The notes: generated from the sequence alone by a model not told the origin. A stretch of DNA of 64,000 bases from Acidobacteriaceae bacterium (GCA_003131585.1 PKVW01000037.1:2733-66732), one strand, 5' to 3'; shown: positions 8,393-16,524, counted from the first letter of the stretch. Translations and numbers: made by a program.

Positions 8393-8484
8393 AAAGTCAA
8401 AATGCAGAAGTTAGAAGTCAGAGTGCAGAAGTACAAACGAATCCGTTCTTACTTCTGCATTCTGACTTCTGCCTTCTGACTTTG
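8393..8484. repeat. Long imperfect inverted repeat between the two permease genes
   Basis: The left arm (about 8395-8432) contains two tandem variants of a unit reading AGAAGTCAGAnTGCAGAAGT. The right arm (about 8448-8484) is its reverse complement. The structure fills nearly the whole intergenic gap and ends just before the GGAG of the second permease. It is a REP/MITE-like element or an RNA stabiliser. Confidence 0.7.
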
Positions 8485-8492
8485 GAGTAATC

Positions 8493-9731
8493 ATGCTCGC
8501 AGACCTTGGCAGTCAAGCTCTCAACGCGCTACGCCACAATCGCCGCCGTAGCGTGCTGACCATGCTTGGTATGGCGTGGGGAATTGCCACGGTCGTTCTC
8601 TTGCTGGCCTACGGATCTGGTTTCGAGCGCGGCCTTTTGGTGGCTTTCCGCTCCTTTGGCACGAATCTGGTTTTCATCTTCCCGGGCCGCACCGAGTTGC
8701 AGGCGGGAGGAACCAAGGCAGGCGCCGAGATCAAGTTGACCGTTGACGACCTTGACTACATCCGCAATGAAGTGCCCCTGCTCAAGCACGTTTCTCCCGA
8801 GGTCGCGAAACAGAGCCTGGTGGCCTACGGCACCCGCAGCGCCACCTATGGCGTCAGCGGCGTCTACGCCTCCTATGGCCGCATGCGCCGTCTGGACGCG
8901 GCGGAAGGCAGCTTCTTCAGCGAAGCGGACGACTTCACTCACATCCGCGTCGCAGTCATCGGCTCCGATGTCAGAAAGAAACTTTTTTCCGGCCAGAATG
9001 CCCTCGGCGAAAGCATCCGTCTTGACGGCATTTCTTATCAGGTCGTCGGCGTGCTCAGACATCAGGTCCAGAACGGCGACGACAACATCAACGCCCACAT
9101 CTACATTCCCTTCAGCGCCATGAGCGATCTGGCCAAAACCTACTACCTCAATTCCATCGCGATGGAATATGAAGGCGACCATGCCAGGATCGTCAAGGCG
9201 GTGCGTACCTCAATGGCCTTTCACCACAATTTCGATCCCAAGGATCAGCGGGCGATCTTCGTCTTCGACGTCTTCGCCGACCTGCTCGATCTGCAGATCA
9301 TCAGCACCGGCATCAAGATTCTGCTCGGTTTCATCGGTTTGCTGACGCTCGGCATCGGCGGCGTTGGCCTGATGAACATCATGTTGGTCTCGGTGACCCA
9401 GCGCACGCGCGAAATTGGCGTCGAAAAGGCCCTGGGCGCGCGCCGCTGGCACATCCTGTTCCAGTTCCTCACCGAAGCCCTTGTGATCACGGCTCTGGGG
9501 GGCTTATTGGGCGTCGCGCTTGCCTATCTGGTTTCCTGGAGCGTGGGCTCGCTCACGCTGTGGAGCGCATTTGAGGAAAACGCCAGCGAAGGCGATATCC
9601 ACCTCTACATTGACTCCGCCACTCTGATCTGGTCGACCGCCACCCTGAGCTTCGTCGGCATCGTGAGCGGCATGTTGCCGGCCATCAAGGCCGCAAGGCT
9701 GAATCCCATCGAAGCACTGCGCTATGAGTAG
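8493..9731 (+). CDS. MacB-like ABC transporter permease, second copy
   Basis: A 412-residue paralogue of the preceding gene with the same plan: one N-terminal helix, a periplasmic MacB_PCD domain and three C-terminal helices. The family segment TQRTREIGVEKALGARR and the end PIEALRYE are present. The ATG has GGAG 6 nt upstream, immediately after a long inverted repeat. A pair of permeases without an adjacent ATPase is common in Acidobacteriota (family knowledge); the substrate is unknown. Confidence 0.88.
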   Translation: MLADLGSQALNALRHNRRRSVLTMLGMAWGIATVVLLLAYGSGFERGLLVAFRSFGTNLVFIFPGRTELQAGGTKAGAEIKLTVDDLDYIRNEVPLLKHVSPEVAKQSLVAYGTRSATYGVSGVYASYGRMRRLDAAEGSFFSEADDFTHIRVAVIGSDVRKKLFSGQNALGESIRLDGISYQVVGVLRHQVQNGDDNINAHIYIPFSAMSDLAKTYYLNSIAMEYEGDHARIVKAVRTSMAFHHNFDPKDQRAIFVFDVFADLLDLQIISTGIKILLGFIGLLTLGIGGVGLMNIMLVSVTQRTREIGVEKALGARRWHILFQFLTEALVITALGGLLGVALAYLVSWSVGSLTLWSAFEENASEGDIHLYIDSATLIWSTATLSFVGIVSGMLPAIKAARLNPIEALRYE

Positions 9732-9785
9732 CGCTGGCGTCCCGCCGGCTGCCGCGAGGGCATCCTGCCGTCGCACTCGCCAGGC
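9731..9785 (+). repeat. 55-bp dispersed repeat, left copy beside the toxin-antitoxin module
   Basis: Direct copy of the element at 10418-10472; the two match at 50 of 55 positions. Together they bracket the yoeB/yefM genes. It begins at the stop codon of the second permease gene. Confidence 0.75.
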
Positions 9786-9812
9786 TCAACCGGACCCTGA
9801 GGGTAATTCCGC

Positions 9813-10085
9813 TCAATAATGATACCGCGCCTGTAGAAAATCAATCCGCCGTTCGCTTACGCGATACACCAGGCGGTGCTCTTGCGTAATTCGCCGCGAC
9901 CAGCACCCAGCCAGCACGTACTTCAACGGCTCCGGCTTTCCAATGCCCACAAACGGATCGCGCAGCACAGCCTCAAGGAGTTCGAACGCCCGAATAGCAA
10001 CCCTTCGGTCGGTCTCAACCCAATAGCGCAAGTCCCGGCGAACCTCGGGATGAAATATTGCTTCCCGCTCAACGCTGCGCGGCAA
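9813..10085 (-). CDS. yoeB: YoeB/Txe family toxin (mRNA interferase)
   Basis: A RelE-superfamily toxin that would cleave mRNA at the ribosome. The family blocks are all visible: HPEVRRDLRYW, PFVGIGKPEPLKY, GCWSRRITQEHRLVYRV and the diagnostic end RYHY, with the catalytic Glu (QEH), Arg and terminal His region. The TTG at 10085 gives 90 residues (family about 84-90) and has GGGAG 5-8 nt upstream. The longer open frame from 10175 would overlap the antitoxin by over 100 nt and is unlikely. The short overlap with yefM (17 nt) implies translational coupling and is normal for these modules. Confidence 0.88.
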   Translation of the reverse strand: MPRSVEREAIFHPEVRRDLRYWVETDRRVAIRAFELLEAVLRDPFVGIGKPEPLKYVLAGCWSRRITQEHRLVYRVSERRIDFLQARYHY

Positions 10086-10353
10086 GTCCCATCTCCCGGC
10101 GAAGTTTCTCCAGAGGTTCCGGCCTGCCTTTTCGGCCTGTTGCCCGCCGCAATGCAGTGAGCAGCCGCTGCGCATTCTTGGGTGACCGCAAAAGGTGGGC
10201 CGTCTCCATTAGACTGGCCAGTTCATCCGCCGGAACCATCGCGACCTTCCTTTCTCCCTTGCGGACAACGATCACAACTTCACGATCGTTGGCCACACGG
10301 TCAAGCACGGAAGCCAGGCTCTGGCGCAGGTGGGTATACGTAGTTTCGGTCAC
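10069..10353 (-). CDS. yefM: YefM/Phd family antitoxin
   Basis: A 94-residue antitoxin that binds and neutralises YoeB and represses its own promoter. The N-terminal Phd/YefM DNA-binding fold is visible (TYTHLRQSLASVLDRVANDREVVIV, split here as TYTHLRQSLASVLDRV and ANDREVVIV) with VPADELASL following; the charged C-terminal tail should wrap the toxin. It starts with GTG and has TGAGG 8 nt upstream. It overlaps the toxin gene downstream. The module lies between two direct copies of a 55-bp repeat, suggesting it moved or was duplicated as a unit. Confidence 0.87.
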   Translation of the reverse strand: MTETTYTHLRQSLASVLDRVANDREVVIVVRKGERKVAMVPADELASLMETAHLLRSPKNAQRLLTALRRATGRKGRPEPLEKLRREMGLAAQR

Positions 10354-10417
10354 ACGAAAAACCTCAAGTTATCATTGTACAGGATCCATGTACGCCACCC
10401 AATCTTATTCCCAAGGA

Positions 10418-10472
10418 GCGCTCGCGTCCCGCCGGCTGTCGCAAGGGCATCCTGCCCTCGCACTCGCCAAGC
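10418..10472 (+). repeat. 55-bp dispersed repeat, right copy beside the toxin-antitoxin module
   Basis: Same orientation as the copy at 9731-9785, 50 of 55 positions identical. It lies in the gap between the antitoxin promoter side and the next gene. Confidence 0.75.
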
Positions 10473-10505
10473 CCCACTAACCTCGCCTGCTTTACAATCC
10501 CCCTT

Positions 10506-10808
10506 GTGCCCGAAACCGCCGCCACTCGCCTCGATCGAGTCCTCGCCCAACTACGCTTGTACGAGCATCCTCTGCTGAACTTTTCCGCGCGCTCCAAGGG
10601 CGATGGGGTTGAAGTAATAATCCAGTTCAAAGACGCCTCTGTCCCCGTGCACACGTATTACTTCGATCTGCATCCCCGCGACCTCGATCACCCGCAGTTT
10701 GAATGGAGCTTCCAGCGTCAGCTCTACGACGCGCTGCACGACTACTTCGTCGAAATGTTTATCCGCACGCCGCAGGACCGCGCCGACCGCCGCCGGAGGG
10801 AATTGTGA
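10506..10808 (+). CDS. Conserved hypothetical protein upstream of midA
   Basis: A 100-residue soluble protein starting at GTG. It has a mixed alpha/beta pattern (HTYYFDLHPRDL, FEWSFQRQLYDALHDYFVEMF) and an arginine-rich end. No domain is recognised. Its stop overlaps the start of midA (GTGA), so the two are translationally coupled. It may be an accessory to the methyltransferase, which is inference from position only. Confidence 0.7.
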   Translation: MPETAATRLDRVLAQLRLYEHPLLNFSARSKGDGVEVIIQFKDASVPVHTYYFDLHPRDLDHPQFEWSFQRQLYDALHDYFVEMFIRTPQDRADRRRREL

Positions 10809-12034
10809 ATCCGCTACGCCAGAAAATCGAACAGGAAATCCGCGAGCGCGGTCCCATTCCCTTCTCGCGCTACATGGAACTCTGTCTTTACGATCCTGAG
10901 CTTGGCTACTACTCGCGAAACGCCGAGCAGTTCGGCAAGGCCGGCGATTTCTACACGTCGAGCGACGTGCACGCCGTTTTCGGCCGCCTTCTGGCCCGCC
11001 AGTTCGACGAAATGTGGCGCGCGCTAGGATCGCCCGAGCGCATCGAACTGGCCGAACTCGGCCCCGGTCGCGGCTTGTTCGCGCAAGACGTGCTCGACCG
11101 CTCGGAGAAAACGTTTCCTGATTTCTTCCGCGCGTTGCGCTATGTTCTGATCGAACGCTCGCCCGCCTTGCGCGAGCGAATCAAAGAGACTATGGGACGT
11201 CACTTAGAATCCGGGAAAGCTGTGTTTACCTCCGAGGTCGAGACCATAGGCGCAGAGGGAACCGGGAAGGGCACGCCTTCAAGAGCCTGCCCTGAGCGAA
11301 GTCGAAGGGTGTCGAATCAGGTTCCAAGGAAGAGGGCTTTAGCCCCTGAGATCCCCATCATTATCTTCGCCAACGAATTCTTCGATGCCTTGCCCGTGGA
11401 GGTCCTCAGCGCCAAGGGTTCTCTGCGCATCGGCGCGCGCGCCGGCCACTTCATCGAAACCTGGGCGCAGCCTTCGCTCGACGAACTGGAATTCCTCGAC
11501 CGCTACTCCGTCCATCCCGAGCCTGAGGAACGCGTCGAAGCGCCTCTCGCCGCACAACAATTTATGGATCGCATCGCCGCAAGTATCCAGCGCGGATTTC
11601 TCATCGCCATCGATTACGGCTATACCCGCGAAGAGCAGCTCGCAGGACACCATCGTGGAACGGCGAAAGCTATTCGCCAGCATTCCGTCAGCGTCAATCC
11701 GTACGAAGCTCCCGGCGAACAGGACATTACCGCCGACGTAAACTTCACCGCGCTCGCCGCCGCCGCCGAAAAACACGGCATGCAGACGCACAAGCTCGTC
11801 ACTCAATCCCAGTTCCTGATGGGCATCGGCGAAGCCAACCAGTTTGCCGATGCCTTCGAAGAATGCCGCCTGCCGCAGGAACGCGCGAAAGTCGCGCTGC
11901 AACTCAAGCATCTGGTCACGCCCGCGGGCATGGGCGAAAGCTTTCACGTCTTGGTGGCAAGCAAGGGAATCGCACAGGAGAGGATCGAGTCTTTATCCGG
12001 CCTGAACTTTGGCCGCAACCAAATAGCGCGCTGA
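10805..12034 (+). CDS. MidA/NDUFAF7-type SAM-dependent methyltransferase
   Basis: A 409-residue protein of the DUF185/MidA family, whose mitochondrial members methylate an arginine of a complex I subunit. Present are the N-terminal FSRYMELCLYDPELGYYS, the SAM-binding ELAELGPGRG (about residues 80-90), ANEFFDALPVEV and IDYGYTREE. GTG 10805 is chosen because GGAGGG precedes it and it overlaps the previous stop. An insert of roughly 30 residues between the SEVETIGAE region and IPIIIFANEF is encoded by dispersed repeats, including the well-known PERSRR-coding element. The insert lies just before the conserved NEFFDA strand and could disturb folding, although the reading frame is kept. Confidence 0.88.
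   Translation: MNPLRQKIEQEIRERGPIPFSRYMELCLYDPELGYYSRNAEQFGKAGDFYTSSDVHAVFGRLLARQFDEMWRALGSPERIELAELGPGRGLFAQDVLDRSEKTFPDFFRALRYVLIERSPALRERIKETMGRHLESGKAVFTSEVETIGAEGTGKGTPSRACPERSRRVSNQVPRKRALAPEIPIIIFANEFFDALPVEVLSAKGSLRIGARAGHFIETWAQPSLDELEFLDRYSVHPEPEERVEAPLAAQQFMDRIAASIQRGFLIAIDYGYTREEQLAGHHRGTAKAIRQHSVSVNPYEAPGEQDITADVNFTALAAAAEKHGMQTHKLVTQSQFLMGIGEANQFADAFEECRLPQERAKVALQLKHLVTPAGMGESFHVLVASKGIAQERIESLSGLNFGRNQIAR
11264..11350 (-). repeat. Nested dispersed repeats inside midA
   Basis: The outer element runs from GGGAAGGGCACG (11264) to GGGCTTTAGCCCCTG (11335-11349) and matches, in reverse, the repeat at the lpxB 3' end. Inside it, near 11286-11310, is a second known dispersed element, CCTGCCCTGAGCGAAGTCG, which is read as CPERSRRV. 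The block stays in frame and has no stop. Confidence 0.7.
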
Positions 12035-12047
12035 ACGCGCCACACCG

Positions 12048-12977
12048 TTACCGCTTGACTTCGGCGAGCATCGCCTTCCCCGCCAGCGCAGATTCGACAG
12101 GCTTGGTCTCCACCGCCGCCGCTTCGGGATATTCATACACACCGCGCCCCGACTTTCGCCCCAACCGTCCCGCCTTCACATACTGCACCAACAGCGGCGC
12201 TGGACGATATTTCTCTCCCAACGATTTGTGCAGGTACTCGAGAATGTTCAGCCGCGTATCCAGGCCCACCAGATCGACCAGCTCAAACGGCCCCATGGGA
12301 TGGTTGAGTCCGAGCTTCAGCGCCTTATCGATGTCCGCCGCCGAGGCGATCCCCTCCTGCAGCATATAGAACGCCTCATTACCGATCATGGCATTGATGC
12401 GGCTGGTGATGAAGCCCGGCGATTCGTTAATGACCACCACTTCCTTGCCCATGCGCCTGCCCACTTCAACCACGGTGGCCAGCGTGTCGTCATCGGTTTC
12501 CAGCGCCCGCACCACTTCGAGCAGCTTCATCTTGTGAACGGGATTAAAGAAGTGCATGCCCACGCACTTCTTCGCCCGGTAAGTCACGCTGGCAATTTCC
12601 GTGACACTCAGAGAAGACGTGTTCGACGCCAGAATGGTCGTCGGACGGCAAAGCTTATCGAGCAAAGTGAAGATCTCAATCTTCGACTCCATCTCTTCCG
12701 GGACAGCTTCAATTACCAGATCGGCCTCGCGCGCGGCCTCTTCCACCGAGCCCGCATATTCCAGTCGCTGGAAGGCCGCATCGGCGTCCGGCGCCAACAC
12801 TTTCCCTAGTTCAACCGCCTTGTCGAGATTAATCCGGATTTCACTTTCGGCACGACGCAGCGCTCCCGGAAGCAGGTCTTCCAGGATGGTGCGGTAGCCG
12901 CCAATCGCCGCCGCATGCGCGATGCCCCGCCCCATAATGCCGGCGCCGATCACCGCCACGGTTTTGACTTGCGCCAC
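12048..12977 (-). CDS. 3-hydroxyacyl-CoA (3-hydroxybutyryl-CoA) dehydrogenase
   Basis: A 309-residue NAD-dependent dehydrogenase oxidising 3-hydroxyacyl-CoA to 3-ketoacyl-CoA in fatty-acid or butanoate metabolism. A Rossmann motif VAVIGAGIMGRGIA lies at residues 8-21; AVPEEMESK, ASNTSSLSV (Ser), GMHFFNPVHKMKLLEVV (catalytic His) and NESPGFITSRI with the helical C-terminal domain follow. It starts with GTG overlapping the stop of the small upstream gene by one base (TAGTG). It has the normal length for the stand-alone enzyme (about 280-310). Confidence 0.93.
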   Translation of the reverse strand: MAQVKTVAVIGAGIMGRGIAHAAAIGGYRTILEDLLPGALRRAESEIRINLDKAVELGKVLAPDADAAFQRLEYAGSVEEAAREADLVIEAVPEEMESKIEIFTLLDKLCRPTTILASNTSSLSVTEIASVTYRAKKCVGMHFFNPVHKMKLLEVVRALETDDDTLATVVEVGRRMGKEVVVINESPGFITSRINAMIGNEAFYMLQEGIASAADIDKALKLGLNHPMGPFELVDLVGLDTRLNILEYLHKSLGEKYRPAPLLVQYVKAGRLGRKSGRGVYEYPEAAAVETKPVESALAGKAMLAEVKR

Positions 12978-13165
12978 TACTGGCCCGCCTTTTCCAGATC
13001 CGCAATCGCGGCATGGAGTGCGCCGCCGGCGGCACGCAGAGACTCCGCCAGACGCTGGCGCTCTTCGGTGTTCATGGCTGGAATCGAAATACAGATGCGG
13101 CGCAACGTGGTCGTAATGTCGTCCACGTAGTTCATCGAACGGATAAGTTCACCAGACGCTGGCAT
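12977..13165 (-). CDS. Small helical hypothetical protein
   Basis: A 62-residue protein beginning MPASGELIRSMNYVDDITT with an AGGAG box 5 nt before the ATG. It is predicted largely helical, with a heptad-like RQRLAESLRAAGGALHAAI end. The stop overlaps the start of the dehydrogenase gene, so both are translated together. The longer open frame to 13513 lacks such a start signal. Function unknown. Confidence 0.65.
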   Translation of the reverse strand: MPASGELIRSMNYVDDITTTLRRICISIPAMNTEERQRLAESLRAAGGALHAAIADLEKAGQ

Positions 13166-13407
13166 GAGGGCTCCTGTAAATTTATCGGCTTTTTTCGGCT
13201 GACTCTGACGGCTGCCTGCACGCTCCACCGTGACGCACAATGTCGCGAGCCGAACTTCTATTCTGGACGTGTACGCGAATTTAGTAAAGGCAGATGCGCC
13301 AGTCGTTGCAGCTCGCGGACATTTATGGTGAGACGGTCGTGCATAAGCGGGAGGCACGAAGCAACGATGCAAATTCCTAACATTCTGAGCGGAGTCATCG
13401 CTCGAAG

Positions 13408-13932
13408 TTAGCGAACCAGCAGGTCTAGCTGGCGCACATCCAGACCGGCTTGCCGATAATGCTTCCGACACAGCTCCAGAATACTGAATCCATCCTCGTA
13501 GGCTGCGAAGCAACCGTCCAGCGGTTTGTCCAGATAGATTAAGCCGCCTCCAACCACGAAGAGGGCCACCATCGGCTCCGGTGAATCCTCGGTGATAACC
13601 AGCGTGTGTGCCTCGCCCGCGGGCTCGTAGATGAAAGTCCCAGGCTTTGCAACCCAGTCATGTTCCAGGTATCGCCAGAAACCACGCAGGGTATACCCGT
13701 GAACGGTGCCAACGTGGTAGTGAGTTCCTATCCTGGAACCTGGGAGGCCTTTGAGCACGACACTGAATCCTCCAGACGTAACGTTAAAGTGGCAGGGTTG
13801 GAACCAGACGCCCTCCGCGTAAGGAACCCATAGCCGGTCGTCTTCCAGGTTAATGTTGGTGATGAAATGGTCGCGGCTCCTTTGGTCGTGGTTGAGGCCA
13901 TCGGTAAAACTCGAAAAGGTGGCAATTGGCAT
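13408..13932 (-). CDS. Cupin protein, 2,4'-dihydroxyacetophenone dioxygenase family
   Basis: A 174-residue single-domain cupin. Motif 1 reads GTHYHVGTVHGYTLRG (His ligands) and motif 2 GEAHTLVI, about 20 residues further on, with W-rich strands before them. The sequence resembles the family named after the ring-cleaving 2,4'-dihydroxyacetophenone dioxygenase and the related anti-sigma-factor-type cupins. Metal binding is likely; the substrate is not predictable. It is monocistronic, with the next gene divergent. Confidence 0.75.
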   Translation of the reverse strand: MPIATFSSFTDGLNHDQRSRDHFITNINLEDDRLWVPYAEGVWFQPCHFNVTSGGFSVVLKGLPGSRIGTHYHVGTVHGYTLRGFWRYLEHDWVAKPGTFIYEPAGEAHTLVITEDSPEPMVALFVVGGGLIYLDKPLDGCFAAYEDGFSILELCRKHYRQAGLDVRQLDLLVR

Positions 13933-14021
13933 GTTTTCCCTCTATGTGTTGAGCCGGCGTAAGCTTAACGGAAACCGCATATAATCTCTATCGATTCTTT
14001 TGGTCGGCCCTGCGAGACTCC

Positions 14022-14516
14022 ATGCTGCGCGATAAGAGCCTGATTCCGCTCTCTCACCAACACCAGCAGGCATTGGCTCTCTGTGTGCGTATCGATCGCG
14101 CGCAGCCCATCCCGGAAGCGGACCTGCAAGCCTGGCAGGCGGAGATCGAGCGGCACTTCGAACAGGAAATCAAAATCCATTTCTCCGCCGAAGAATGTGC
14201 GCTCTTTCCGTCCGCTCGTCAGTTCCCCGAATTGCTCCCGCTGATCGAAGAATTAATCGCCGATCACGCCGCGCTGCGCGAATCGTTTTCCCAGGCAAAA
14301 GCGTGCCGCATGTCCGCGGAAGGCTTGCCCGCCTTCGCGCGAGAACTCTCCGCCCACATCCGCAAAGAAGAACGCCAACTCTTCGAGCGCCTGCAGCAAT
14401 TGATGACTGCACAAGATCTGGCAGTTCTCGGGGTGCAGTTGGAGGCTGCCCTCAAAGACGCCGCGCAATCCTGCATCCTGACGAACGAGGCAACTAAACT
14501 AAAGCCTAAGAGATAA
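14022..14516 (+). CDS. Hemerythrin-like (HHE) domain protein
   Basis: A 164-residue four-helix protein. The expected His/Glu ligands occur at LSHQHQQAL (N-terminus), IKIHFSAEECALFP, LIADHAALRE and LSAHIRKEERQLFERL, which matches a di-iron HHE cation-binding domain. Such proteins sense or scavenge oxygen, NO or iron. The C-terminus adds a short basic tail. It is transcribed alone. Confidence 0.85.
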   Translation: MLRDKSLIPLSHQHQQALALCVRIDRAQPIPEADLQAWQAEIERHFEQEIKIHFSAEECALFPSARQFPELLPLIEELIADHAALRESFSQAKACRMSAEGLPAFARELSAHIRKEERQLFERLQQLMTAQDLAVLGVQLEAALKDAAQSCILTNEATKLKPKR

Positions 14517-14537
14517 AGTTGCGATCGAGTCACTTCT

Positions 14538-14870
14538 TTACGTCTCCAGCCGGTGGCGCGTTTCCGCCAGCGCATAGAGCTTGCGCCAGACCAGCCGATT
14601 GATCGTCACCACGGTGGCCGCCATCATCATGGTCGCGGCCAGCAGCAGGTGGAAATCGCCGCGGTCGGTAGCCTGGCTGATGGTCGCACCCAGCCCCGTT
14701 GTGGTGTAAATGTGTCCTTTAAAATGAAAATACTCGGCTACGATGCTGGCATTCCGGGCCCCGCCAGAAGCAGTCACCAGCCCGGTCACAAGATAGGGAA
14801 AAATTCCCGGCAGGATCAGCTTCTTCCAGCGCTCAATGCCCCGCATGTGAAAGACCGCCCGTGGTTGCAT
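14538..14870 (-). pseudogene. Remnant: C-terminal part of an ABC transporter permease (SsuC/NtrB type)
   Basis: 110 codons that match only the end of a binding-protein-dependent permease. The EAA-loop segment GIERWKKLILPGIFPYL is followed by VTASGGARNASIVAEYF and a last membrane helix (LLAATMMMAATVVTI). All upstream membrane helices are missing, and malQ begins 45 nt before it. A GGAGG-ATG pair precedes the fragment, so it may still be translated, but it cannot be a working permease. Confidence 0.7.
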
Positions 14871-14914
14871 TTTGCCTCCAACGAGCTACGAACAAGCAGG
14901 ATTGAGCGGCCGTC

Positions 14915-16504
14915 TCAGGCCGCGAAGTTTTCATCCGCCAGAATGGGAAACGGCTGAGGCAGCCGGTCCGTCACTTCGGCGAGGTGCGCAAGTTTGGCGG
15001 ACAATTCAGCCGTAAACTGGCGAGGAGCAAAACGCCACTTCCAATTCCCGCCGTGCAGGCTGGGTGTGTTCATGCGGGCTTCGCTGCCCAGGCCGAGAAC
15101 ATCCTGCAGCGGGATGAGGGCGAACTCGGCCGCCGAGGCCAGCGCCGCGCGGATGAACGCCCAATGAATGCCATCGTCGCAGCGGCCGAGGTAGGCTTCC
15201 GCGTTGCGGCGTTCGTGCTCGGCGGCTCCGGAGTGGAACCATCCAACCGTCGTGTCGTTGTCGTGGGTTCCCGTATAGATGACCTTGCCGGCGGCGCGAT
15301 GCGGCAAATACATGTGCGCGCCCTCGTCGCCAAAACCGAATTGCAGCACCGCGATCCCCGGCATCTGCAAGCGGCTCCGCAAAGCATGAACCTCCGGCGT
15401 GATGTAGCCGAGATCTTCCGCGAAGAAGGGCAGGCCCCCGAGTGCCTCGCGCAGCTTGTGAAATAGTTCGTCCCGTGGGCCATCCACCCAGCGGCCGTTA
15501 ATCGCGGTTGGATCGGACGCCGGAATCTCCCAGAACTGATCGAATCCGCGAAAATGATCGAGGCGTATGTAGTCGCAGTTGCGCGTCGCCCAGCGCAACC
15601 GCTGCACCCACCACTCATAGCCCCGCGCCTTCATCACATCCCAGCGGTAAAGGGGATTCCCCCAGCGCTGTCCGGTCTTGCTGAAGAAATCAGGCGGCAC
15701 GCCAGAGACCACTTCGGGTTCGAGATTCTCCTTCAGCCGGAACAGCTCGCGGTGCATCCAGACGTCGGCGCTATCGTAGTTGACGAAGATGGCGACGTCG
15801 CCCACGATGCGAATCGAGCGCTCCGAACAATACCGCCGCAGCGCCTGCCACTGTTCGTAGAAGGCAAACTGCAACGCCCTGCGAATCTTTAGCTCGACGG
15901 CCATCTCGTTGCGCGCCCGTTCCAGCGCGCCGGGTTCCCGATGCGCCAGTGCGGCCGGCCATTCGTTCCAGCTCGCCAACTTCCGTTGGGCGCGCAGCGC
16001 ATCGAAGAGAACGAAATCGTCGAGCCACCACGCGTTCTCCAAACAGAAATGCTCAAAGCGTTGGCCCGCGCTGTCCGACGCTGAAGCGACAAAGCCGCGC
16101 CCAGCCTCAAACAGCAGCGGCATCTTCTTTGCAAAGACTTGATCGTATTCGACCGCGGAGCTTTCGGAAGACGGCCCGGAAAGCCCCGCCGAATCGATCC
16201 TCGCTTCGTCGATCCTTGCTTCGTCGATCCTTGCTTCGTCAATCCTCGCTTCGTCGATCCAGCCGTGGCTGGCCAGACGTTCCAGACTGATCAGCAGCGG
16301 GTTTCCGGCAAACGCGGAGGTGGAAGAATAAGGCGAATTGCCGTAACCCAGCGGACCGAGCGGCAGAACCTGCCACAGTCCCTGGCGAGCCGAGGCGAGC
16401 GCGTCGACGAACTGATAAGCGGCCGGACCAAAATCACCGATGCCGCCGCGCGACGGCAGCGACGTGGGATGCAACAAAATGCCTGCGGCGCGCGGAAACT
16501 GCAT
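14915..16504 (-). CDS. malQ: 4-alpha-glucanotransferase (amylomaltase), copy 1
   Basis: A GH77 enzyme that transfers maltodextrin chains. The N-terminus RAAGILLHPTSLPSRGGIGDFG is characteristic, with WQVLPLGPLGYGNSPYSS, GDVAIFV, IRLDHFRGF (nucleophile Asp), FFAEDLG (acid/base Glu) and YTGTHDNDT following. At 529 residues it is slightly long because residues near 90-115 hold four IDEAR repeats coded by a 15-bp tandem repeat, plus SAGLSGPSSESS. A second malQ lies at 33870-35426; the two are only moderately similar. The insert sits between the N-terminal conserved block and the catalytic barrel, so activity is probably kept. Confidence 0.92.
   Translation of the reverse strand: MQFPRAAGILLHPTSLPSRGGIGDFGPAAYQFVDALASARQGLWQVLPLGPLGYGNSPYSSTSAFAGNPLLISLERLASHGWIDEARIDEARIDEARIDEARIDSAGLSGPSSESSAVEYDQVFAKKMPLLFEAGRGFVASASDSAGQRFEHFCLENAWWLDDFVLFDALRAQRKLASWNEWPAALAHREPGALERARNEMAVELKIRRALQFAFYEQWQALRRYCSERSIRIVGDVAIFVNYDSADVWMHRELFRLKENLEPEVVSGVPPDFFSKTGQRWGNPLYRWDVMKARGYEWWVQRLRWATRNCDYIRLDHFRGFDQFWEIPASDPTAINGRWVDGPRDELFHKLREALGGLPFFAEDLGYITPEVHALRSRLQMPGIAVLQFGFGDEGAHMYLPHRAAGKVIYTGTHDNDTTVGWFHSGAAEHERRNAEAYLGRCDDGIHWAFIRAALASAAEFALIPLQDVLGLGSEARMNTPSLHGGNWKWRFAPRQFTAELSAKLAHLAEVTDRLPQPFPILADENFAA
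16194..16260 (-). repeat. 15-bp tandem repeat inside malQ copy 1
   Basis: Four near-identical 15-bp units plus a partial fifth, TCGATCCTCGCTTCG on the plus strand, differing at one or two positions each. The unit is five codons, so the number can change without a frameshift; it encodes IDEAR on the minus strand. Confidence 0.9.
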
Positions 16505-16524
16505 GCAACTCGGTCACTACCTTG

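Noticed and set aside
7240-8436. 398-codon minus frame opposite the first MacB-like permease
   Set aside because: Shadow of the real gene; its residues (many Asp, His, Gly) are typical of antisense translation.
10086-10175. Longer start for the YoeB toxin
   Set aside because: It would overlap yefM by over 100 nt and add residues absent from the family; the TTG at 10085 has a good ribosome-binding site.
12977-13513. 178-codon version of the small protein upstream of the dehydrogenase
   Set aside because: The N-terminal 116 residues are not protein-like and lack a start signal; ATG 13165 has AGGAG 5 nt upstream.
16194-16260. CRISPR-like array
   Set aside because: Units are 15 bp, directly adjacent without spacers and in frame in malQ, so this is a tandem repeat. 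No other spaced repeats were seen in the window.
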